Assembly (NCBI GenBank): GCA_018650645.1
Contig: JABIFP010000006.1
Span: forward strand, 1-48,327
Reading direction: 5' to 3'
DNA from: Candidatus Magasanikiibacteriota bacterium
GTDB lineage: Bacteria > Patescibacteriota > Patescibacteriia > Magasanikbacterales > UBA922
Length of the DNA: 48,327 nucleotides
The notes beneath the pieces were generated by a model. It saw only the letters and a list, made by a program, of their open reading frames with translations. It ran no database searches and was not told where the DNA came from. Shown here one piece after another: positions 32,485-38,580 of this stretch (its first letter is position 1; the number at the start of each line of letters is the position of its first letter). The position numbers and the translations under genes were made by a program.

Positions 32485-32904
32485 ATGGGCTTTCGGAAAA
32501 CAGATGACGGTTCTCGTGTGGTGCTTCTGCGCTGGCTGCAGGAAATAGAGCCGATCTACTGGGCTGGAGACCAATTGCCACTTCTGGAGGAAGTGCTGCG
32601 TTGGACTACTGCTGTTCAGCTCTTTGCCATTGCCAGGGGAGAGCCGTGCCAGGGAATTGATCCCGAGGCTGCTGGGCCGTACACCACGTCGGGCACTGGA
32701 GAGAACGAAAAGTTCCTCGGTGCTCTCAAGAGGGCGGTCGCTGTGCAGCAGACGATTGAGCTCGAAGATGGTGCGATGGTCTCGACGATCTTTGCCTGCA
32801 GGACGGGCAATCGGTTCGATGACTCGGATTACGTCGCTATATTTTCACTGAAAGCCACGTTTCGCCCTGGTCAGCCCTCGGAGTTCTCCCACAGGGAGTT
32901 CTAG
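32485..32904 (+). CDS. GC-rich orphan protein (cassette 6)
   Basis: 139 residues with AGGGGG six bases before the ATG. Two amphipathic helices open it (VVLLRWLQEIEP, LPLLEEVLRWTTAVQLFAIA), then a Gly/Pro loop, and the second half is beta-rich (TIELEDGAMVSTIFACR, YVAIFSLKATF). No known motif. A line inside the gene (32581-32640) counts 55% G+C, against 30% and 37% in two lines of the preceding gene. It has its own near-consensus promoter and a very strong terminator, and lies between a membrane protein gene and tRNA-Arg. Confidence 0.72.
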   Translation: MGFRKTDDGSRVVLLRWLQEIEPIYWAGDQLPLLEEVLRWTTAVQLFAIARGEPCQGIDPEAAGPYTTSGTGENEKFLGALKRAVAVQQTIELEDGAMVSTIFACRTGNRFDDSDYVAIFSLKATFRPGQPSEFSHREF

Positions 32905-32929
32905 TTACCTTCCACGGCAGCCTAATCCA

Positions 32930-32978
32930 CCCACCACCGATCCGCAATTGCAGGCCGGTGGTGGGCGGTCTTTTTTTT
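32930..32978 (+). terminator. Strong terminator of cassette 6
   Basis: The ten-pair stem CCCACCACCG (32930-32939) with CGGTGGTGGG (32956-32965) is extended by CC/GG beyond a mismatch and followed by a T-rich tract to 32978. The loop holds a small TGCAATTGCA palindrome. Confidence 0.92.
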
Positions 32979-32990
32979 GCCCAGATAGTC

Positions 32991-33019
32991 TTGACTTCCA
33001 GCCATTTCTCATATATACT
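32991..33019 (+). promoter_or_regulatory. Promoter of tRNA-Arg and rlmN
   Basis: TTGACT (32991-32996), a 17-base spacer and TATACT (33014-33019), eleven bases before the tRNA 5' end. Confidence 0.8.
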
Positions 33020-33030
33020 CCTCGTGCTAT

Positions 33031-33102
33031 GCTTTCGTAGTTCAATGGATAGAACATCGGTTTGCGGAACCGAAAATCTAAGTTCGATTCTTAGCGAGAG
33101 CA
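33031..33102 (+). tRNA. tRNA-Arg (anticodon GCG)
   Basis: Acceptor GCTTTCG/CGAGAGC, D arm GTTC...GAAC, anticodon stem TCGGT/ACCGA with loop TTGCGGA (anticodon GCG, reads CGC and CGU), T arm CTAAG/CTTAG with TTCGATT. Discriminator A; CCA is not encoded. Most bacteria read these codons with an inosine-modified ACG anticodon instead. Confidence 0.93.
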
Positions 33103-33130
33103 CAAGAGACGATCAACAGGCACTACGGGG

Positions 33131-33151
33131 ATCCGGTTTTAGCCGGATTTT
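33131..33151 (+). terminator. Hairpin between tRNA-Arg and rlmN
   Basis: ATCCGG (33131-33136) pairs with CCGGAT (33143-33148), followed by a short TTT and a broken T-rich stretch. Probably a leaky terminator or 3' processing signal; rlmN has no separate promoter that I can see. Confidence 0.55.
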
Positions 33152-33162
33152 ACCATTTTTAT

Positions 33163-34182
33163 ATGAATATTGAACGAGTTCACAAGATCCTTCAGGATCA
33201 GCCAAAGTTTCGTCTAAAACAAGTATATAAGACGATCTTTTCTGATTTAGCAGAATCTTGGGAAGAAAACACTACTTTGCCGAAGGATATTAAGGCTCGA
33301 CTTATTGAAGAGTGTCCTTTAGAAATTGATGCAGAAATTTTTGATTCTAAAAAAAGTGATGCCATTAAGGCGCTTTTGAAGCTGGAAGACGGAGGAGAAG
33401 TGGAAGCAGTATTACTATTGCATAATGACGGAAGACGAACGGTGTGTGTATCTTCACAGGTTGGATGTGCTCTTGGTTGCCGATTTTGCGCAACGGGAAC
33501 GATGGGAAGAAAAAGAAATGTGACAACAAGTGAAATCCTATCGCAGGTGCTCTTGTTTGCTCGATACATGAATAATGTAAAGAAATGGAAAAAGCATAAT
33601 CGTGTTACCAACATTGTATTTATGGGAATGGGTGAGCCATTCATGAATTATGATAATGTCATGGATGCACTCAGATTGCTCAACGATAAAGATGGAATGG
33701 GTATTGGTGCGCGTCACATGTCAGTTTCAACCAGTGGAATTGTAGATGGTATTAGAAAGTTCACTGAAGAACCAATGCAAATCAATTTGGCAATTTCAAT
33801 TCATGCGCCAACGGATGAACTCCGTAGCATGCTCATGCCTATTAACAGGAAGTATCCATTAGACGAATTGATGGAAGCGGTAGAAGAATATGCAAACAAG
33901 CGTGGACGCCAAGTAATGTTTGAATACATTATGCTTGACGGAGTGAATGATAGTATTGAACACGCTCGTCAACTTGCATATCTTTTGAAGCATCCACTCT
34001 ATATGGTGAATCTCATTCGCTATAATCCGACTGGAACGTTTCAGCCGTCAAAACCACATGCTATTAACTCGTTTAAACTTGCGTTAATGGAGCGCGGTGT
34101 ACGCGTTACACAGCGGCAAACATTTGGACAAGATATTGATGCTGCTTGTGGGCAGCTAGCACTGAAGAATAAAAAGAAATAA
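33163..34182 (+). CDS. rlmN: Dual-specificity 23S rRNA/tRNA (adenine-C2) methyltransferase
   Basis: 339 residues. A radical SAM enzyme that methylates C2 of A2503 in 23S rRNA and A37 in some tRNAs. The [4Fe-4S] cluster Cys residues are in CALGCRFCATG (Cys102, Cys106, Cys109), GMGEPFMNYDNV is the SAM-binding GGEP-like motif, and the C-terminal Cys of DAACGQL (about 332) is the one that forms the methyl-Cys/RNA adduct. It follows tRNA-Arg, possibly in the same transcript, and has its own terminator. Confidence 0.95.
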   Translation: MNIERVHKILQDQPKFRLKQVYKTIFSDLAESWEENTTLPKDIKARLIEECPLEIDAEIFDSKKSDAIKALLKLEDGGEVEAVLLLHNDGRRTVCVSSQVGCALGCRFCATGTMGRKRNVTTSEILSQVLLFARYMNNVKKWKKHNRVTNIVFMGMGEPFMNYDNVMDALRLLNDKDGMGIGARHMSVSTSGIVDGIRKFTEEPMQINLAISIHAPTDELRSMLMPINRKYPLDELMEAVEEYANKRGRQVMFEYIMLDGVNDSIEHARQLAYLLKHPLYMVNLIRYNPTGTFQPSKPHAINSFKLALMERGVRVTQRQTFGQDIDAACGQLALKNKKK

Positions 34183-34186
34183 GAGA

Positions 34187-34213
34187 AAAACACGGCTAAG
34201 CACCGTGTTTTTT
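34187..34213 (+). terminator. Terminator of rlmN
   Basis: AAAACACGG (34187-34195) pairs with CCGTGTTTT (34203-34211) and continues into T residues. Confidence 0.88.
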
Positions 34214-34221
34214 GATACGTT

Positions 34222-34250
34222 TTGCGTAATGTGGTACGCTTGCGGTATAT
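34222..34250 (+). promoter_or_regulatory. Candidate promoter of recG
   Basis: TTGCGT (34222-34227), a 17-base spacer and GTATAT (34245-34250), which overlaps the first of two adjacent ATG codons (34249 and 34252). A leaderless transcript is likely. Confidence 0.45.
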
Positions 34251-34251
34251 G

Positions 34252-36360
34252 ATGCGTACATCCAGTGTGTCACAATTAAAAGGAGTAGGGCCAACACTAG
34301 AGCGGCGGTTGTTGTCTCTTGGAATACGCACAATTGAAGACCTTTTACATCACTTTCCATTCAGATATGAAGATTATAGTAGTTTGCTGCCAATAGCTGA
34401 AGTGCCAGACGATGTGCCGGTTACCATAAAAGGGAAAATCGAGCTGATTGCTAATAAGCGGAGTCCGAGAAAAAATGCTATTATTACGGAAGCAATTATT
34501 GCAGATAACACGTCAAAAATGCGGGTGGTGTGGTTTGGACAACCATTTTTATCAAAACAACTAGAGGCGGGGGATACCGTGTACTTGTCTGGGAAAATTA
34601 GCAATGATCGATTTGGTAGACAGATGCTTTCACCAACACATGAAAAAGAAAAAAAAGATGGAAGTGCTGGGGCGCGCATTTTACCAATGTATCCGCTGAC
34701 TGCGGGGCTAACACAAAAACAGCTTCGAAATGTTTTGGCGCAGGTTACTGAGGTTATTGATCAGGTAGAAGATTGGGTACCAGAAGAAGTGCAAGAGCGG
34801 CAGGAACTATTACCAATTAAAAAAGCGATGAAGCTCATTCATTTTCCATCATCAATGAAGGATGTCGCTGAAGCGCAAAAACGTATTAAATTTGATGAGG
34901 TGTTTGTGTTGCAAGTGCGTGCGCAAATGATTCGTGCCCAAATGAAAAGTGCTGGCGCTGCACAGATTCCTTTTTCAGCAGAAGACACAAAAGCCTTTAT
35001 TGCTACATTGCCGTTTACGTTAACAGCAGATCAAAAGCGATCAGCATGGGAATTGTTCCAAGATATGGAGCAAAGCCAGCCAATGAATCGATTATTAGAA
35101 GGGGATGTTGGGTCTGGAAAAACAGTGGTAGCAGCGATGACAATAGATGCTGCAATTAGAGCAGGGAAGCAGACTGTACTCATGGCGCCAACAGAAATTT
35201 TAGCAACACAGCATTTTGCATCAATGAAAGAATATCTACCAAATGCGCGCGTAGGATTATTGACCAGCTCAAAGGTGGAACTTTCTACGGGGTCTCTTGA
35301 TACGAAGACCAAAAAAAGTACAAAGGAATCATTTTTGAAGTTGTTGAAAGATGGTGAAATTGATCTCGTTGTTGGAACGCATGCTGTAATTTCTGATGGT
35401 GTGGCATTTGCGGATTTAGCATATGCAGTAGTCGATGAGCAGCATCGGTTTGGTGTGGCACAAAGAAAAAAGATAAAGGATTTGTCTGGAAACGATGCAA
35501 CCATGCCACATTTTTTGTCTATGACCGCAACGCCAATTCCACGTTCATTTGCACTGACACTGCACGGCGACTTAGATATTTCTATGATGAAGCAGATGCC
35601 AAAAGGAAGAAAACCTGTGGCAACGCAGATGGTGGCACCGCACAATAGAGATGATGCATATAGACATATCAGGCAAGAAATTCAGAATGGTCATCAGGCG
35701 TTTGTAATTTGTCCGCGGATTGAGCAAGAAAAAGATGCAGATGAGCGAGATGCACTGCAAAAAGGAAGTGTTATTGAAAGAGGAAGTGATAAAAAATCAG
35801 TGATGAGTGAATACGAGCGACTTTCGAATGTGGTGTTTCCAGATCTGACAGTAGGATACGTCCACGGAAAGATGCGGCCAAAAGAAAAAGATGCCGTCAT
35901 GAAAGATTTTGCTGACGGAAAGATTGCGATTTTGGTTTCCACATCTGTTGTAGAAGTTGGAGTAGATATTCCCAATGCCACAGTTATGATTATTGAAGGA
36001 GCCGAATCGTTTGGACTTGCGCAATTACATCAATTTAGAGGAAGAGTTGGGAGAAGCGAGCATCAATCATATTGTTATGCCTTTTTGCAATACGATTCAG
36101 AAAAGGCCGTTGAGCGATTAGGATATTTTGCGGGTACGACTGATGGATTTGCACTGGCAGAGTTTGATTTACAAATGCGTGGCCCGGGGGAAGTATATGG
36201 AACGTCACAATCTGGTATGGGGCAGTTCAGGCTCGCTACCATGATGGATGTTGATTTGATAAAAGCTGCTGCAGAAGAAGCAAAAATTATTGATGTCGAT
36301 GCGTATCCTGCATTAAAAAAACGAGTTGAGGATTGGGAACGCAATGTGCATTTAGAATAA
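34252..36360 (+). CDS. recG: ATP-dependent DNA helicase RecG
   Basis: About 702 residues. RecG rescues stalled replication forks by driving fork reversal and branch migration. The N-terminal wedge OB domain (about 50-150) is followed by two helicase lobes: Walker A GDVGSGKTVVAAM, the DEQH box VVDEQHRFG, TATPIPRSFALT, and VVEVGVDIPNATVMIIEGAE and QLHQFRGRVGRS in lobe 2. The start is one of two adjacent ATG codons; a TTG at 34222 is the -35 box. The gene has no terminator directly after it; the next plus-strand one is at 36752-36780. Confidence 0.95.
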   Translation: MRTSSVSQLKGVGPTLERRLLSLGIRTIEDLLHHFPFRYEDYSSLLPIAEVPDDVPVTIKGKIELIANKRSPRKNAIITEAIIADNTSKMRVVWFGQPFLSKQLEAGDTVYLSGKISNDRFGRQMLSPTHEKEKKDGSAGARILPMYPLTAGLTQKQLRNVLAQVTEVIDQVEDWVPEEVQERQELLPIKKAMKLIHFPSSMKDVAEAQKRIKFDEVFVLQVRAQMIRAQMKSAGAAQIPFSAEDTKAFIATLPFTLTADQKRSAWELFQDMEQSQPMNRLLEGDVGSGKTVVAAMTIDAAIRAGKQTVLMAPTEILATQHFASMKEYLPNARVGLLTSSKVELSTGSLDTKTKKSTKESFLKLLKDGEIDLVVGTHAVISDGVAFADLAYAVVDEQHRFGVAQRKKIKDLSGNDATMPHFLSMTATPIPRSFALTLHGDLDISMMKQMPKGRKPVATQMVAPHNRDDAYRHIRQEIQNGHQAFVICPRIEQEKDADERDALQKGSVIERGSDKKSVMSEYERLSNVVFPDLTVGYVHGKMRPKEKDAVMKDFADGKIAILVSTSVVEVGVDIPNATVMIIEGAESFGLAQLHQFRGRVGRSEHQSYCYAFLQYDSEKAVERLGYFAGTTDGFALAEFDLQMRGPGEVYGTSQSGMGQFRLATMMDVDLIKAAAEEAKIIDVDAYPALKKRVEDWERNVHLE

Positions 36361-36428
36361 AAAAAGCCTGCATAGCTTTCTCCCTTGGCGCGTGCCTTGG
36401 AAGCCGCCGGGTGGCGGAGCTATGCAGG
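36361..36428 (-). terminator. Multi-branched terminator of cassette 7
   Basis: The outer arms CCTGCATAGCT (36367-36377) and AGCTATGCAGG (36418-36428) pair perfectly over 11 bases. Between them are two small hairpins (a GGC/GCC one around 36386-36400 and CCGCC/GGCGG around 36404-36417). The minus-strand U tract lies over 36359-36365. Confidence 0.88.
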
Positions 36429-36456
36429 TTGTAGAAAGGGGTCCGGTGGTGGCGAT

Positions 36457-36696
36457 TTACACGCTATGGTTAGCCATGCAAATCGCGCCCGGATCACCAG
36501 GGCGGTGCTCATCGGTGATGAGACCGCGGCGCGTGGCGGTCTCAACCGTCATGCAGCCATAGTGAGTGTTCCACACCCCAACGAGGCAGCCGTGGCCGCG
36601 ATCGGTGCGGTAGTAGATCAGCCCGCTCGGGGCTGTGTCGGAAGAGGGCATTCCCCCATTGTACTTTGCCGGCCAACGATTAGGCGAGGGCATCAT
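36457..36696 (-). CDS. Small GC-rich orphan protein (cassette 7)
   Basis: About 79 residues from the first of two adjacent ATG codons at 36696, with GGAAAG four bases upstream; a longer in-frame form from 36738 or a TTG at 36762 is possible. The sequence is rich in Gly, Thr, Arg and aromatic residues (YNGGMPSS, LIYYRTDRGHGCLVGVWNTHYGCMTV), suggesting a small beta fold with two Cys. No family is recognised. The minus-strand reading is preferred over the plus-strand ORF at 36385 because of the promoter and the multi-branched terminator on the minus strand. Confidence 0.5.
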   Translation of the reverse strand: MMPSPNRWPAKYNGGMPSSDTAPSGLIYYRTDRGHGCLVGVWNTHYGCMTVETATRRGLITDEHRPGDPGAICMANHSV

Positions 36697-36751
36697 CTGT
36701 CTTTCCGGTTTTGCTTGTTTCAGGCACCTCCATGGCATCTGAAAAGCAAAA

Positions 36752-36780
36752 AACCTGCTCAAAACGTAGCAGGTTTTTTT
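36752..36780 (+). terminator. Plus-strand terminator, probably of recG
   Basis: AACCTGCT (36752-36759) pairs with AGCAGGTT (36768-36775), followed by T residues to 36780. As the first plus-strand terminator after recG, it implies that the recG mRNA runs antisense through cassette 7. Confidence 0.75.
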
Positions 36781-36791
36781 GTATTTTGCAA
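36763..36791 (-). promoter_or_regulatory. Candidate promoter of cassette 7
   Basis: On the minus strand TTGCAA (36786-36791), a 17-base spacer and TACGTT (36763-36768). The -10 box lies in the loop of the opposite-strand terminator. Confidence 0.4.
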
Positions 36792-36834
36792 GGGGAGGGA
36801 TGTGTGGGACCTTTTTTTAGGTGATAAGTTTATG

Positions 36835-36863
36835 TGGACAAATGATATAAAAACTGGTAGATT
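36835..36863 (+). promoter_or_regulatory. Promoter of cassette 8
   Basis: TGGACA (36835-36840), a 17-base spacer and TAGATT (36858-36863) with TGG just before the -10 (extended motif). The leader of about 65 bases is purine-rich with several GGG runs. Confidence 0.5.
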
Positions 36864-36935
36864 CAAAATAGGTTTTTTGCTTGTGGACTCTCATAGGGAG
36901 GGGGCATAGGCAGGAATGGGACTAGGGAGAAGGCA

Positions 36936-37145
36936 ATGGATGATTTCGATACTGGAGACCAGCGCAGTGAGGCAGCGCAGGATCCTCCGGAGGAAGGGCA
37001 GATGAGGCGCAAGCCTGATTCAACGAAGGGGCCTGTTCCGAAGGGACGGGTTCTGGTTGATCCCGTTACGGGAATAGAGTACGTGGTCACGAACGTTAGA
37101 GGCGGCAATCGTCTCAACGCGTCGTCGATGCGGGCGTTCGGTTAG
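36936..37145 (+). CDS. Small GC-rich orphan protein (cassette 8)
   Basis: 69 residues with GGGAGAAGG ending three bases before the ATG. The first half is polar and probably disordered, rich in Asp, Glu, Gln and Pro; the second half (GRVLVDPVTGIEYVVTNV) looks like a short beta hairpin, followed by Arg/Asn-rich residues. No family is recognised. It is a self-contained unit whose terminator overlaps the end of the convergent radA gene. Confidence 0.6.
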   Translation: MDDFDTGDQRSEAAQDPPEEGQMRRKPDSTKGPVPKGRVLVDPVTGIEYVVTNVRGGNRLNASSMRAFG

Positions 37146-37162
37146 GACTCTTCTTTCGGGCC

Positions 37163-37243
37163 AACACACTCATACAGCAAGCCGCACCCAGCGGCTACTC
37201 TGACGCCAGTCAGAAGGGGGAGCTGTGTGGGTGTTTTATTTTT
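37163..37243 (+). terminator. Multi-branched terminator of cassette 8
   Basis: The outer arms, AACAC with GTGTT and ACAGC with GCTGT, enclose two inner hairpins: GCCGC/GCGGC (37181-37195) and CTGAC/GTCAG (37200-37213). A T-rich tract (37234-37243) runs into the radA stop codon on the other strand. Confidence 0.82.
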
Positions 37244-38570
37244 CTCGCAATTCTCTCAAATGCTTCACATCCTTCACCGCAATTCCTTTTGGAATAGTTT
37301 TTCCTGCGCGAGTGATCACTCGTTTCATACCAAGCGCAGCACATTCTTTTATACGTTTTTCAACAAATCGAACAGACCGAATTTCTCCGCCTAATCCAAT
37401 TTCTCCAAATACCGCTAAATCGTCTCCAACAGATTTGTCTTTAAATGCACTTGCAATAGCAAACGCTACGGCAAGGTCGGCTGCGGGTTCGCTTGCTCGT
37501 ATGCCGCCCACAACATTTACATGTACATCATAGGTAGATAAATCGATTCCTGCTCGGCGTCCAAGTACCGCAATAAGGACATGCAATCTATTAATATCAA
37601 ATCCACTCGCTTTTCTCACAGGGAACCCAAACGCAGTTCTAGAAACCAGCGCTTGAATTTCTACCAGAAGTGGTCGTGTTCCTTCCATTAAACAAGTTAC
37701 TACTGATCCACTTGCAGATTCTGCTCGTTCACTTAACAATGCTTCTGACGGATTAAGTACTTGCGTAAGCCCCGTTTCTGTCATCTCAAACATCCCAAGT
37801 TCATCAGTAGAACCAAATCGATTTTTTACTGCGCGTAACATGCGGAGTTGATGATACCGGTCTCCTTCTAAATACAGGACCGTATCTACTAAATGTTCTA
37901 GTGTACGTGGGCCGGCAACATTTCCTTCTTTTGTGACATGGCCAATAAGGACAATCACTGTGCCAGACTTTTTTGCTGCTTGAAGTAATTTTGATGTGCA
38001 GGCTTTGAGCTGGGTAAGTGATCCTGGTGGGCCATCTACATCTACAGAGCGAATTGTTTGCACTGAATCTACAATAGCAAGCGGTGGTTTTTGATCTACA
38101 ATAGTTTTTACAATTTGCTCAACTACAACATCATTACTGAGGCCAAGCGTATCAGAAGAAGATGTGAGTCTGTCAGCGCGCAGCGTAATCTGCCCAACAG
38201 ATTCTTCTCCGGAAAAATAAACGGAATGTGGCAGTAAATTTGCTATTTGCAGTGAAAGGGTCGATTTCCCAATTCCCGGCTCACCACCGAGCAAAATGAA
38301 GCTTCCAGGCACAAATCCACCGCCAATGACGCGGTCTAATTCGCTTAGTGCTGTTGGAATACGTTTTGCGTCTGCGCGTTCTACTGAAGAGAGCTGCTGA
38401 ATTGCTGCTGCTGGTACGGCTTTTGCATGGTCAGAAGACGGAGGAGCAAGATCAAGCGCCTCTTTATTAATAGAACTCCACTTTCCACATTCCTGACAGC
38501 GACCAGTCCATTTACTATATTGCGCACCGCAATGGCTGCAGGAAAATACCTGTGAGACTTTCTTACTCAT
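37236..38570 (-). CDS. radA: DNA repair protein RadA (Sms)
   Basis: 444 residues from the ATG at 38570. An N-terminal Cys4 zinc finger (Cys11, Cys14, Cys25, Cys28), a RecA-like ATPase with Walker A GGEPGIGKST (95-104), the RadA-specific KNRFG motif (in VKNRFGSTDELG) and a Lon-like C-terminal domain. RadA is a hexameric helicase that extends recombination intermediates and is important in natural transformation. It is the last gene of the clpC operon, ten bases after the fused pilin-SLT-SGNH gene. Confidence 0.95.
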   Translation of the reverse strand: MSKKVSQVFSCSHCGAQYSKWTGRCQECGKWSSINKEALDLAPPSSDHAKAVPAAAIQQLSSVERADAKRIPTALSELDRVIGGGFVPGSFILLGGEPGIGKSTLSLQIANLLPHSVYFSGEESVGQITLRADRLTSSSDTLGLSNDVVVEQIVKTIVDQKPPLAIVDSVQTIRSVDVDGPPGSLTQLKACTSKLLQAAKKSGTVIVLIGHVTKEGNVAGPRTLEHLVDTVLYLEGDRYHQLRMLRAVKNRFGSTDELGMFEMTETGLTQVLNPSEALLSERAESASGSVVTCLMEGTRPLLVEIQALVSRTAFGFPVRKASGFDINRLHVLIAVLGRRAGIDLSTYDVHVNVVGGIRASEPAADLAVAFAIASAFKDKSVGDDLAVFGEIGLGGEIRSVRFVEKRIKECAALGMKRVITRAGKTIPKGIAVKDVKHLRELREK

Positions 38571-38580
38571 ATCAATCAGA

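Noticed and set aside
33128-33162. Riboswitch or leader control of rlmN
   Set aside because: Only one short hairpin is present; no conserved riboswitch core is recognisable.
36385-36909. A 174-residue plus-strand frame after recG
   Set aside because: It runs through the multi-branched terminator at 36367-36428 and the hairpin at 36752-36780, has no Shine-Dalgarno or promoter fit, and its composition shifts abruptly. The minus-strand reading has a promoter and terminator.
1280-37243. Integron attC sites formed by the structured cassette ends
   Set aside because: The paired outer arms do not carry the RYYYAAC/GTTRRRY core, each unit has its own promoter and T tract, and no integrase gene is present in the window.
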